From an uncultured Acidobacteriota bacterium (GTDB lineage: Bacteria; Acidobacteriota; Thermoanaerobaculia; Multivoradales; SZUA-115): DNA of 38,957 nt. How positions within the stretch are numbered: the stretch's first letter is position 1; each line of letters opens with the position of its first letter. The stretch spans positions 1-38,957 of the forward strand of contig CALMKX010000254.1 in assembly GCA_937867335.1 (NCBI GenBank), given 5' to 3'. Shown piece by piece: positions 7,690-15,865 of this stretch. The position numbers and the translations under genes were made by a program. The notes below the pieces were generated by a model, which was given only the letters and a program-made list of their open reading frames with translations, made no database searches and was not told the origin of the DNA.

Positions 7690-9255
7690 ATGAGAGCATA
7701 TTATCCATCTTACATGTTGCATTACAGCTTCCTTGGGCTTGTGCTTGCCGCTTGGGTGCCCGCTGCGACAGCCCAGACCTCCTCGATCCCCGCCGTCGAT
7801 TCCCCCCCGATTCCCATCCACCAAGTCTTCGCCACACGCCACTATTCGAGCGACGCCTCGGCGACCTCGATGGTCGAGGCCCAGGGCGGCGCTTTCGGGG
7901 CCGTTCTCGAGGCGCGGATCGGGGGCCCCGGCGAGTGGGAGCTCAGCGCGCGCCGGAGCCCGAGCCTGTTGAGCGACGGCGCCGTCGCCTTCGCCGAGTT
8001 CCCGGGCTGGCCCAACGGCCAACCCGTGAGCTTCGCGCTGGAAGGCGGTGGCAGCGGAACCGTCACCCTCAGGCTGCAATACGCCAGCCTCTCCGGCTGG
8101 GTCGGCACGCTCCAGAATGTGACCTGGAACAACAACGAGATCCTGGTGCGGACCCGTTCAGAGGTGGCAGGTGCCGTGGCGCGGGTGGCCGACCTCGAGC
8201 TCGATGGGGCCGCTCTTCCCGAAGCCTCGGAGGTCGTAGGGGCCCCGGGCGGCGCAACGGACATCCTCCGCCTGGTGGGAGCCCAGCTCAACGAGGGCTT
8301 CTCGCTGCGCGGGACTATCACCTTGTCCTGGACGGGCAGCCGCCCCAGGGGTTCGCAGCTCGATGCCCAGTTCTGGGTCGCCCGGGTGATTCCGCGCGAA
8401 GTGCACGGGCTCCTATGGATGGCCGAAAGCGGAGGGCTCGCCCTGGCGCCCACGCCCGAAGGTCGCCATGGCTGCGACCTGCTCTGCGGGCAGAAGGCGA
8501 GCACCGTGGCGGTGGACTCGGATCGCCTCGTCGGCTGGGCGTTGGTGGGCTCGGAGCTGCGCCGCTACAACTTCTCCGGCGGCCTCGAGCTGGCCATCCC
8601 GATCGCCGCTCCAGAGACTTCGGCGCAGCTGGCGGTGCGGCCGGAAGACGGCTCGGTGTGGCTGGCGGTGGACACGCTGCTATCCAACTGGGGGCCAGGA
8701 GGACAGCGCCTGGCCGGCCAGACCCTGCCGGACTCGGTGCGCGAGCTCGAGGTGGTGGGTTCGGAGCTGTGGGTCGCCACCGCCAGCACGGTCGAGGTGC
8801 GCGACGCGGTGAGCGGCACCCTGCTGCGTCGCCTGGATCTCGAACCGGGCGTTGCGGTGTCGGATCTCGCAGTGGACCGCGAAAGCGGTTCGGTGTGGGC
8901 CGCGGTGTCCGGGCAGCTGCGGCGATACCGGGCGGATGGCGAACTCGAGCTGATCCGGCCCCTGGGCGGGCTTTCCCTGGTGGAGAGCGACGGCCACGGG
9001 GGCGTGTTCGCGGGGGTCGACAACAGTGTCATGAGGATCGACGACCTCGCCCGTGTGGTCACCACCACGGCGCTGCCGCCCGACGCAAATCCGATCCGAT
9101 TCCTGGTGGCGGACGCCACCAGCTCGGGAGTCTGGGTCGGGGGAGCGAGCGGCGCCCTAGAGATCCGCTCGGATGGCGCGCGCCGGACGTCGCTGTGGGT
9201 GGTGCCTCGAGAAGAGCTGAGCGACGGCGCTCTCTACGTGGCGCCGGCCCTCTGA
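7690..9255 (+). CDS. Exported beta-propeller-like protein of unknown function
   Basis: A 521-residue protein. I start it at 7690, where AAAGGAGG (7675-7682) sits seven bases upstream, rather than at the ATG at 7651. The signal peptide (SFLGLVLAAWVPAATAQ) ends near residue 29. Residues of about 60-240 are beta-rich without recognisable motifs. The C-terminal half shows recurring blade-like units with the pattern GSVWLAV, SELWVAT, GSVWAAV and SGVWVGG, each followed by a turn, as in SMP-30, NHL or WD-like propellers. It also resembles the propeller part of large YD/RHS shells, but no YD repeats follow and the frame ends cleanly. The first codons are AT-rich and the rest GC-rich. It is probably a periplasmic or surface binding protein; no function is assigned. 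Confidence 0.75.
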   Translation: MRAYYPSYMLHYSFLGLVLAAWVPAATAQTSSIPAVDSPPIPIHQVFATRHYSSDASATSMVEAQGGAFGAVLEARIGGPGEWELSARRSPSLLSDGAVAFAEFPGWPNGQPVSFALEGGGSGTVTLRLQYASLSGWVGTLQNVTWNNNEILVRTRSEVAGAVARVADLELDGAALPEASEVVGAPGGATDILRLVGAQLNEGFSLRGTITLSWTGSRPRGSQLDAQFWVARVIPREVHGLLWMAESGGLALAPTPEGRHGCDLLCGQKASTVAVDSDRLVGWALVGSELRRYNFSGGLELAIPIAAPETSAQLAVRPEDGSVWLAVDTLLSNWGPGGQRLAGQTLPDSVRELEVVGSELWVATASTVEVRDAVSGTLLRRLDLEPGVAVSDLAVDRESGSVWAAVSGQLRRYRADGELELIRPLGGLSLVESDGHGGVFAGVDNSVMRIDDLARVVTTTALPPDANPIRFLVADATSSGVWVGGASGALEIRSDGARRTSLWVVPREELSDGALYVAPAL

Positions 9256-9341
9256 GGTTCCGCGACCTTGGCGAGGAGGCTCGAAGCTGGGCTCTCGTAG
9301 GCGTCGAGCGCCGAGGCCGGGCCTCCTCTCGAAGGCGGACC

Positions 9342-9917
9342 TTAGCTCTTCCCCGCCGGAGGCGCGGGCAGCAGGCAGTGGGCCCCTTCGAGGAAGCCCT
9401 CGGCCTCGACTTCGAAGGCCCGGTTGAATCGAGCACGGTAGTTCTCCCAGGCGATCGCGGCCGTGAGCTCCACCAGACCCGCCTCGCCGAGCTCGGCCTC
9501 TAGGGCGGCGAAGAGCTCCTGGGGCACCTGGGCGGGAGTGGCCGTCAGGGCGTCGGCGTAGCGCAGCACCTGGCGCTCGAGCTCGGAAAAGGCCGTTGAG
9601 CTCTCGTACTGGGGTAGGGCCAGGAGCTTCTCCTCGGCGAGGCCGGAGGCTCTGCTCACGGCAGAGCCGATGTCCACTCAGAACGGGCAGCCGATCTTGC
9701 CGGCGGCGCGGATCTGCGCCAGCTGCTTGAGCCCGGCCGGCACCCGCCGAGCTTTCTCGAGGGCTAGCTCCATTTGGCCGTAGCCGTAGAGCACCGGCTG
9801 GGAGAGAGCGTGGATGCGCAGCGGCGCCACCACCTTGCCCACCCGCTTGCGGCTGAAGAAAAAGGCGATGCGGGTGACGATCGAGCCGCCGCGGGTGATG
9901 CCTGGGATTCGTGCCAT
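9342..9917 (-). CDS. AhpD-like (carboxymuconolactone decarboxylase family) protein, predicted selenoprotein with in-frame UGA
   Basis: One 191-residue protein is encoded if the UGA at 9680-9678 is read as selenocysteine 80. The N-terminal part ends in IRAAGKIGCPF and the frame continues with VDIGSAVSRASGLAEEKL. In AhpD-like proteins this is where the redox CxxC motif lies, so the motif here becomes Cys77-Pro-Phe-Sec80. A perfect 8-bp hairpin directly after the UGA fits a bacterial SECIS. The family reduces peroxides or disulfides through this motif. The start has AAGGAGGG at 9921-9928. The next gene upstream in the transcript encodes a LOG protein 24 bases away. Alternatives are a TGC-to-TGA mutation or sequencing error giving a pseudogene. 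Selenocysteine machinery (selA, selB, selC, selD) is not in this window. Confidence 0.78.
9648..9668 (-). promoter_or_regulatory. Predicted bacterial SECIS element
   Basis: Read on the minus strand, nine bases after the UGA, GGCTCTGC pairs perfectly with GCAGAGCC around the five-base loop CGTGA. The apical loop therefore starts 17 bases after the UGA and has G as its second base followed by U. Bacterial SECIS elements lie within the coding region just downstream of the UGA, with a guanine at the start of the apical loop, which SelB binds. The stem is exact despite lying in coding sequence. Confidence 0.72.
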
Positions 9918-9941
9918 CGACCCTCCTTCGCCAGCCAGGAT

Positions 9942-10520
9942 TCAGAGCCGGGAAAGCTCGACGGTGGTCCGCGCCACCTGGAAGCGGCGGGCGAGAGCAG
10001 CCAGCAGTGAAGCCGGATCGCTCGAGACCTCGAGCAGCGCGCGATGCTCGCTGCGCACGAAACCGGCGGCCACCGCCTGGTCCAGGAAGCCAAGCAGAGG
10101 CGCGAAGTAGCCGTTCACCTCGAGCAGGCCGCAGGGCTTGGAATGGAGACCGAGCTGGGCCCAGGTGAGAATCTCGAACAGCTCGTCCAGGGTGCCCAGG
10201 CCCCCCGGCAGCGCCAGGAAGCAATCCGCCAGCTCGGCCATCAAGGCCTTGCGCTCGTGCATCGAGCTCACCACGTGGAGCCGGCTCAGGCCGAGATGGG
10301 CTACCTCTCGGGCCCGCAGATGCTCGGGAATCACCCCCACCACTTCGCTGCCAGCGGCCAGGGCGGCGTCGGCCAGGATGCCCATCAGCCCGACGTTGCC
10401 GCCGCCGTAGACCAGCCCCAGCCCGTGCTCGCCGAGCAGCCGGCCGAAGCCGGCCGCCGCCTGGGCATAGCCAGGCTGGTTGCCGGCGCTCGAGCCACAG
10501 TAGACGCAGACCCAGTTCAT
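9942..10520 (-). CDS. LOG-family (TIGR00730-type) nucleotide phosphoribohydrolase-like protein
   Basis: A 192-residue Rossmann-fold protein of the LOG/YgdH group, at about the normal length. The N-terminus [10 protein letters not shown] is characteristic, as are [12 protein letters not shown] (36-47), the MHERKALM segment (88-95) and the catalytic PGGLGTLDE (105-113) with Glu113. Members release free base from nucleoside 5'-monophosphates, notably cytokinin ribotides, and were long misannotated as lysine decarboxylases because of this motif. In bacteria without plant association the substrate is usually unknown. It lies 24 bases upstream of the AhpD-like gene and 10 bases after the small membrane-protein gene, in a minus-strand series. 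Confidence 0.88.
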   Translation of the reverse strand: MNWVCVYCGSSAGNQPGYAQAAAGFGRLLGEHGLGLVYGGGNVGLMGILADAALAAGSEVVGVIPEHLRAREVAHLGLSRLHVVSSMHERKALMAELADCFLALPGGLGTLDELFEILTWAQLGLHSKPCGLLEVNGYFAPLLGFLDQAVAAGFVRSEHRALLEVSSDPASLLAALARRFQVARTTVELSRL

Positions 10521-10530
10521 CGCACCTCGC

Positions 10531-10962
10531 TTACGGGATCTCGGGGGCGAACGAAGGAGCCGAGCCGGATGCCGGCTCGAACTGCAGGCGGACCCCCTCG
10601 CGCAGCAGGACGATCAAGGTGAACACCCCCAGGACGGTGCCGAACGGGGGGAACATGCAAGAGATGGCCGCGATCACCAGACAGAAAGTGTAGCGCCGGC
10701 GCCGGGCGAGGGAACGGCCGGCCAGGGCCAAGCAGCTGGCCAAGGAGAGACCGGCCAGGATGAGGAAGCTGGCGAAAGCCACCAGCAACCAGCCCACGAA
10801 GCGGGGCGGGCCGTCGCCGTGGGAGTCGGTGAAGACGCCGCTCAGCATGGCCACGCCGAAGCCGAGGTGGATCAGGGGAAACAGGGAGGCCAGCGCCGCC
10901 ATCGCGGCGACGACGTAGTGGAAAACGGACAGCAGACGCAGGAAATCGTCGTTCCGGTTCAT
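10531..10962 (-). CDS. Small four-helix membrane protein of unknown function
   Basis: A 143-residue protein with four predicted membrane helices, at about residues 12-42, 55-82, 92-110 and 112-127. An [11 protein letters not shown] basic loop suggests a cytoplasmic face between helices 2 and 3. The N-terminus [17 protein letters not shown] resembles uncharacterised small membrane proteins common in GC-rich Gram-negatives. An AGGAGG directly upstream, read on the minus strand, supports the ATG. I do not recognise a domain with function. It precedes the LOG gene by 10 bases on the same strand and is probably co-transcribed with it. Confidence 0.78.
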   Translation of the reverse strand: MNRNDDFLRLLSVFHYVVAAMAALASLFPLIHLGFGVAMLSGVFTDSHGDGPPRFVGWLLVAFASFLILAGLSLASCLALAGRSLARRRRYTFCLVIAAISCMFPPFGTVLGVFTLIVLLREGVRLQFEPASGSAPSFAPEIP

Positions 10963-11030
10963 GAACTCCTCCTCACCCGCCGCCTCCGGTAGACCTCTGC
11001 CGAGCGGGTCAGCCTACCTACGGGGCGGAG

Positions 11031-11049
11031 CCCGCGGCGATTCCGCGGG
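11031..11049 (-). terminator. Hairpin downstream of the sulfatase-like gene
   Basis: A 7-bp perfect stem (CCCGCGG/CCGCGGG) with a five-base loop lies 15 bases beyond the stop of the minus-strand gene at 11065. No T-run follows, so it may only slow polymerase or protect the 3' end. Confidence 0.38.
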
Positions 11050-11064
11050 TCATGCGAGGGGAGC

Positions 11065-12492
11065 TCAATCCACATAGCCGAGCGCTTTCAGAGCCTTGTC
11101 CACCTCCTGGCTGTGGCGCACGGCCAGACCCTTGGGCGGGTAGATCCAGGTCCGGCCGTCCATGATCCGCTCGAGCTCGGCACGCAGGCGCGCGGCCTCC
11201 TCGGGGTTGGCGGCCAGGAGGTCGCTGGCCTCGAGCGGATCCCGAGCCAGGTGGTAGAGCTCGTACCAGGGCGGCTTCAGGCCCGCCTTGAGCGGCAACT
11301 CGGGGTGGAAGACCAGCTTCCAGTCGAGATCCTGGATCGAGCGGTAATGCGTGAGGGGAGTGCCGCCGCCGGCCTCGGAGAAGGCCCAGCGGAACACTTG
11401 GGCGGCGCGGCTGAGGTCGGCCTCCCGGCTGCGGGCGAGCGGCAGCAGGGACTTGCCCTCGAGGCCGGCCAGGCTGGCCTGGGGGGCTACCAGGTCGTGC
11501 AGGGTGGGGTAGACGTCCACCAGCTCCACGGGCAGGGGCACCCGGCGGCCGGGCGCGTGGCGGTAGGGCTCGTAGAGCCACAGCGGCACGTGGGCTGTGG
11601 TGTTGTAGGGCAGTCGGCCGTGCTCTAGGTAGTACTCGTGCTCGCCCAGGCTCTCGCCGTGATCGGCGGTGAAGACGATGCAGCCGTCCTCGAGCAGGCC
11701 CATGTGCTCGAGCGCTCCGACCAGTTGCTCGATCGCCCCGTCCACCAGCCGGATGTTGGCGTCGTATTGGGCGATGTAGAACTTCAGCTCCTGGTTGCCG
11801 TCGATCTCCGCCTGGGCCGGGTTTTCGAGCTTCACCTTGCGGTCGCCGCTGTATTGGGCGTCGTTCAGAAAGGGATTGGCGAAGTCCCGCGGCAGGAAGT
11901 AGGGAGTGTGCGGGTCCGAGTAGTGGATCCACACGAACAGGCGATCGTCGTTCTTGTGCTTCTCGAGCAGGGGCAGGGCGAGCTCGTTGACCCGCCGGGC
12001 GTTCATCGAATCTCGATAACCGCGCTGATCCCCTTCGTCGAAGGGAAAGAACGAGCGCGTTTCCAGGTATTGATCGAAGCCGCGGTTCCAGTCCAGGTCC
12101 ACCGAGAGCACGCCGTTCGAGTTCACCCCCAGGGTGCTGAAGCCGCGGCCCTTGAAGAACTCCGGCAGAGTGAGGTAGCCCTCGGGAATGCGGATTGCCG
12201 CCTTGTGGGTGAGGCCGGTGGATTGCGGATATTGGCCGGTGAAGAGCGAAGCGAAGGACACGCCGGTCTTTGGCCATTGGGCGATCGCGCGCTCGAAGAG
12301 CACGCTCTTTGCCGCCAGGCGGTCGAGGTAGGGCGAGGTGGGCCGCGAGTAGCCGTAGGCGCCGAGGTGGTCGGCCCGCAGGGTGTCGACGGTGATCAAG
12401 AACACGTGGCGAGGGTGGAGGGGCGGGCGATCCTCCTGGCAACCGGTGGCGAGGGCGAGCAGAGGGAGCAGGGCGAGGAAGCGGCGGCGCAT
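11065..12492 (-). CDS. Sulfatase-fold lipoprotein of the alkaline phosphatase superfamily
   Basis: A 475-residue protein. Its N-terminus is a lipoprotein signal with LALATGC, so Cys18 is probably lipidated. The first metal-binding Asp36 is in LITVDTLRADHLG, and later metal ligands are in FTADHGESLGEH. At the place where true sulfatases have CxPxR before ASLLTG, this protein has TGVSF before ASLFTG. Thr76 therefore occupies the nucleophile position and the formylglycine signature is absent. That favours phosphodiesterase or phosphotransferase chemistry over sulfate ester hydrolysis (inference from the superfamily). The C-terminus KALKALGYVD carries the LGY ending discussed in the findings. It is divergent from the surface-sugar operon across only 42 bases, which suggests a link to envelope glycans. 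Confidence 0.85.
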   Translation of the reverse strand: MRRRFLALLPLLALATGCQEDRPPLHPRHVFLITVDTLRADHLGAYGYSRPTSPYLDRLAAKSVLFERAIAQWPKTGVSFASLFTGQYPQSTGLTHKAAIRIPEGYLTLPEFFKGRGFSTLGVNSNGVLSVDLDWNRGFDQYLETRSFFPFDEGDQRGYRDSMNARRVNELALPLLEKHKNDDRLFVWIHYSDPHTPYFLPRDFANPFLNDAQYSGDRKVKLENPAQAEIDGNQELKFYIAQYDANIRLVDGAIEQLVGALEHMGLLEDGCIVFTADHGESLGEHEYYLEHGRLPYNTTAHVPLWLYEPYRHAPGRRVPLPVELVDVYPTLHDLVAPQASLAGLEGKSLLPLARSREADLSRAAQVFRWAFSEAGGGTPLTHYRSIQDLDWKLVFHPELPLKAGLKPPWYELYHLARDPLEASDLLAANPEEAARLRAELERIMDGRTWIYPPKGLAVRHSQEVDKALKALGYVD

Positions 12493-12534
12493 GCCGTGGC
12501 GACCTTAACATAGCGTGCGGTATGCTCCCGGGCC

Positions 12535-14760
12535 GTGAGCCGCCCGGTAGTCTTCACCTTTCTGGCGCTCGGCTTGTTCCTGGTTCTCTTCCCCCTCACC
12601 CTCGGTAAGCCGGGGCTGCCGGCGGGCCTCAAGTCGGACGAGCCGGCCTACTACCTGATGGCCCTCTCGCTGGCCTACGATCGGGATCTGCGCCTGGAGG
12701 TGAAGGACGTCGACCGCGCTTTCCGGGAGTTCCCCTTCCACAAGGTGGACAACCTGATCGTGATGACCGACGACGGCTGGCGTTCCGTCTACTTCGGCAA
12801 GCCCTACCTCTACTCGCTTTTCGCCGCACCCTGGGCGCGCCTTGCCGGCGCCAACGGGCTCACCGCCTTCAACATGCTGATGCTGCTCGCCATGGTGGCG
12901 ATGGGCGGGGTCTATCTCTCCCGATTCAACCCACCGTGGCTGGCCCTGCTTTTTTCAGCCGGGTTCTTCCTGCTCTCGAACGCCTTTTCCTACGTCTTCT
13001 GGCTGCACCCGGAAGTGTTCAACATGTTCGGTGTGGCGGCCTGCCTGTTCTTCGGCCTCCACAGCCGGGAAGGCGAGGCCGAGCCGGCCCTCTGGCGGCT
13101 GGCGCTCTCGGGCGCGGCGCTGTCCCTGGCGGTCTATAACAAGCCGATGCTCGCCCTCCTGGGCGCTCCTCTGGTGCTCGCCTGGCTGCTGCGGCGGCGG
13201 TTCCGGGCGGCCCTCGTCTGGCTCGCCGGGGCGGCTGTCTCGCTCGGGCTGGCCGCCGGCCTCGCCCTGGCTTTGACCGGCCACCCCACCAGCTACCTGG
13301 GGGTGCGACGCCAGGGCGTGGTGCTTTGCCAGGCGGGGCAGATGCCGATCGCTCCGGTGGTGGTGCCGCCGGGTGGGGCACCGCCCCCGGTGCGCGGCAC
13401 CGGCGGCGCCTGGACGTGGATCTTCCAGGCTCCCGAGATCGGCCCGGCCGAACTTGCGGAGAATTTCGGCTACTTCCTGTGGGGGCGGCATACCGGGCTC
13501 TTCCTCTACGCGCCCTTCACCCTACTTTCGCTCGCCCTGTTCGCTCTCTTCGGCTGGCGGGATGCCCGGCGATGGGGGCTGCTGGCGAGCCTCCTGGCGA
13601 TCGCCCTCTTCTTTCTCTTGTTCATTCCGGACAACTGGCAGGGCGGCGGCGGGTTCATCGGCAATCGCTACTTCGTCAACGCCGTGCCGGCCTTCCTCTT
13701 CCTGGTGACCCGCATCGCGCCGGCGGCCCTCGTGCTGCTCGGCTACGCCGTCGGCGGGCTGTTGCTGGGGCCGATCCTGTTCACGCCGTTCGGCGCCGGC
13801 GGGCCCGAGCCCACGCTCCAGAGCCACGTGCGCAACCGGCCGTTCCGCTACTTCCCCCTCGAGCTCGGGCTGCGCGAGGTACCCGGCTACGACAAGGCCG
13901 AGATCGGCGATTTCACCCTCTCCGGTCGCCGCGACGTCTTCCTGCCCCGCGGCGAGCGCTTCTGGGCGCGCGGGGCGAGCTTCGTGGAGCTCTGGCTGGC
14001 GTCGCCCCGGAAGCTCTCGACGCTGCGCTTCGAGGTGAGGAGCTACGCCCCGGGCAACCGGGTGCGGGTGGCGACCGCCCGGGAAGAGCGCCAGCTGGAC
14101 TTCGGCGAGGTCGACGAGGCCGGAAGCGCCACCGGGCTGAGTCTGGCCGTGGGCGAACCGGATCGCGTGCGCCATCTGCCCCGCGGCATCCTCTACCTCT
14201 ACCGCCTGGAGGTCGAGCCGGCGGATGGCCGCCCCCGCAGCTGGGTGCGCGAGATGCCACCCAACAGCTGCCCGGCCTTCGCCCAGGACGACCGGCTGAC
14301 CGAAAGCTTCTTCGTGGGCGCCGAGCTGGCCTTCCTCGGAGAGGGGACCGACCTCGCCAAGAACGTCTACTCGCTGGCCTGGCACGAGGTCGAGCCGCGC
14401 ACCGAGGCCGCCGCCGGCGAACGCTTCCACCTCCGGGTGGTGCTCGAGAACACCAGCGGCGAGCCCTGGAGCTCGAGTGGCTCGGCCCGGGTGCGCCTGG
14501 CCTACCACTGGCTGGACGGCGCGGGCCGGGAGGTGGTGCGCGACGGCCGGCGCACCGAGCTGCCGCTGCCGCTTGCCTCGGGAGCGCGGGCCGAGGTGCA
14601 GATGGACATCGAGGCTCCCGGGGCCCCCGGAGCCTACGAGCTGGTGATCGACCCGGTCTTCGAGGGCGTGGCCTGGTTCTCGGAAAAGAACCCGGGAGCC
14701 ACCGTGCGCCGCCGGATCGAGGTGCTGCCGGCCGCGGGAATGGCGCCGATTGGCAGCTAG
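12535..14760 (+). CDS. GT-C-like polytopic membrane protein with C-terminal beta-rich domain
   Basis: A 741-residue protein with a GTG start. About ten hydrophobic segments fill residues 1-430. The first is followed by KSDEPAYYLMALSLAYDRD, where Asp35-Glu36 stand at the place of the catalytic acidic pair in GT-C glycosyltransferases that use lipid-linked sugars (ArnT, PMT). The segment GNRYFVNAVPAFLFLV is also GT-C-like. From about 430 to the end the protein is soluble and beta-rich, probably periplasmic, with an immunoglobulin-like last part (FHLRVVLENTSGEPWSSSG). I infer a lipid-linked sugar transferase acting on the periplasmic face. It leads a tightly coupled operon, and its last codons overlap the next gene. 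Confidence 0.75.
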   Translation: MSRPVVFTFLALGLFLVLFPLTLGKPGLPAGLKSDEPAYYLMALSLAYDRDLRLEVKDVDRAFREFPFHKVDNLIVMTDDGWRSVYFGKPYLYSLFAAPWARLAGANGLTAFNMLMLLAMVAMGGVYLSRFNPPWLALLFSAGFFLLSNAFSYVFWLHPEVFNMFGVAACLFFGLHSREGEAEPALWRLALSGAALSLAVYNKPMLALLGAPLVLAWLLRRRFRAALVWLAGAAVSLGLAAGLALALTGHPTSYLGVRRQGVVLCQAGQMPIAPVVVPPGGAPPPVRGTGGAWTWIFQAPEIGPAELAENFGYFLWGRHTGLFLYAPFTLLSLALFALFGWRDARRWGLLASLLAIALFFLLFIPDNWQGGGGFIGNRYFVNAVPAFLFLVTRIAPAALVLLGYAVGGLLLGPILFTPFGAGGPEPTLQSHVRNRPFRYFPLELGLREVPGYDKAEIGDFTLSGRRDVFLPRGERFWARGASFVELWLASPRKLSTLRFEVRSYAPGNRVRVATAREERQLDFGEVDEAGSATGLSLAVGEPDRVRHLPRGILYLYRLEVEPADGRPRSWVREMPPNSCPAFAQDDRLTESFFVGAELAFLGEGTDLAKNVYSLAWHEVEPRTEAAAGERFHLRVVLENTSGEPWSSSGSARVRLAYHWLDGAGREVVRDGRRTELPLPLASGARAEVQMDIEAPGAPGAYELVIDPVFEGVAWFSEKNPGATVRRRIEVLPAAGMAPIGS

Positions 14761-15865
14761 CCCCCTGCGCCTGCTGATCGTCTCGCACTCGCTCTCCGGG
14801 GGCGGGGCCGAGCGCTTCGCGGCCACCCTGCTGCGCCACCTGGACCGCTCCCGGTTCGCCCCGGCCGCCTGCCTGGCCAAGGACGATCGCCGCTACGGCG
14901 CGCCGGCAGGGCTGAGAATCGAGACCCTCGGTTACCGCGGCCTGGCGAGCCTGCCGGGGGCGGTGCGCCGGCTGCGCGCCCACCTCGAGGCGGAGCGGCC
15001 CGAGCTGGTGCTGTCGAATGTGCTCTCCACCAACTGCCTCACCGGCGCCGCGCTCGCGGGAACCTCGCTCGAGCTGCCCTGGGTGGCCCGGCTGGGCAAC
15101 GCCCCGGGGCTCGGGGAGCCGTGGTACCAGCGGCTGGCGGCCCGCCGCTTCTACCCGCGGGCCTGCCGGGTGGTGGCGAACTCGCAGGGGATGGTGGCGG
15201 CTGCGGCCCGCGAATACCCCGCGATCGCCTCCCGCCTCGAGGCCGTGCCGAACCCCACGGATTTCGCCGCGATCGATCGCCTGGCCGGAGAGCCGGCGCA
15301 GCTTGGGCGGCGGCAGGGCCGGCTGCAGCTGCTCTGGCTGGGGCGGCTCTCGGCCCAGAAGCGGCCGGAGCTCGCCCTCGAGATTCTCGCCCGCCTTCGC
15401 GGTAAGCTCGACGCCGGGCTCTGGCTGTGCGGTGAGGGCCCGCTGCGGCCGGCGCTGGCTCGCCGAGCCGCCCGCCTCGGGCTCGGGGATCGGCTCGAAA
15501 TGCCCGGGTTCGTGGCCAATCCCTTCGCCCTGATGCGCGAGGCCGATCTGCTGCTTGCAACCAGCGATTTCGAGGGTTTGCCCAACGTGTTGATCGAAGC
15601 CCAGGGCCTGGGCCTGCCGGCAGTGGCCACCCGCTGCCCCCACGGGCCGGACGAGATCGTGAGCGAAGGCGCAACCGGCCGCCTCTACCCGGTGAGGGAC
15701 GTCGCCTCAGGAGTCGAGGCCGTGCTCGAGCTGGGCCGGGACGCCGAGCGCCGGCGGGCGATGGGGGAGGCCGCCCGTTCCCAGGCCCGCGAGCGCTTCG
15801 ACCTGCCTCGAGTTCTGCCGCGCTGGCAGAGCCTGCTCTTGGCCGCGGCCGGGAGGAGTGCCTGA
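14750..15865 (+). CDS. Family 4 glycosyltransferase
   Basis: A 371-residue GT-B enzyme. The N-terminal domain starts LLIVSHSLSGGGAERFA, the glycine-rich loop of GT4 enzymes. The C-terminal domain has LLWLGRLSAQKRPELAL and the EX7E motif in SDFEGLPNVLIEAQGLG. The reaction is retaining transfer from a nucleotide sugar in the cytoplasm. The only sensible start is TTG at 14750, which places the coding start inside the end of the preceding gene (11-base overlap) and keeps LRLLIVSHS near the N-terminus. Its stop overlaps the ATG of the asparagine synthase gene. It is therefore translationally coupled on both sides within the polysaccharide operon. Donor and acceptor sugars are unknown. Confidence 0.88.
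   Translation: MAASPLRLLIVSHSLSGGGAERFAATLLRHLDRSRFAPAACLAKDDRRYGAPAGLRIETLGYRGLASLPGAVRRLRAHLEAERPELVLSNVLSTNCLTGAALAGTSLELPWVARLGNAPGLGEPWYQRLAARRFYPRACRVVANSQGMVAAAAREYPAIASRLEAVPNPTDFAAIDRLAGEPAQLGRRQGRLQLLWLGRLSAQKRPELALEILARLRGKLDAGLWLCGEGPLRPALARRAARLGLGDRLEMPGFVANPFALMREADLLLATSDFEGLPNVLIEAQGLGLPAVATRCPHGPDEIVSEGATGRLYPVRDVASGVEAVLELGRDAERRRAMGEAARSQARERFDLPRVLPRWQSLLLAAAGRSA

Noticed and set aside
9273-9328. GAGGAGGC and GCCTCCTC as a bidirectional terminator between convergent genes.
   Set aside because: The arms are 40 bases apart with no T-run, so the structure is too loose to annotate.
9342-9917. Two separate small genes (9678-9917 and a GTG-started 9342-9677).
   Set aside because: Together they make one AhpD-like protein in the same frame. 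The break is exactly at the redox residue, the second part has no ribosome site, and a SECIS-like hairpin follows the UGA.
13913-15643. A long minus-strand frame opposite the GT-C-like and GT4 genes.
   Set aside because: No motifs, and both overlapped plus-strand genes are convincing and translationally coupled.
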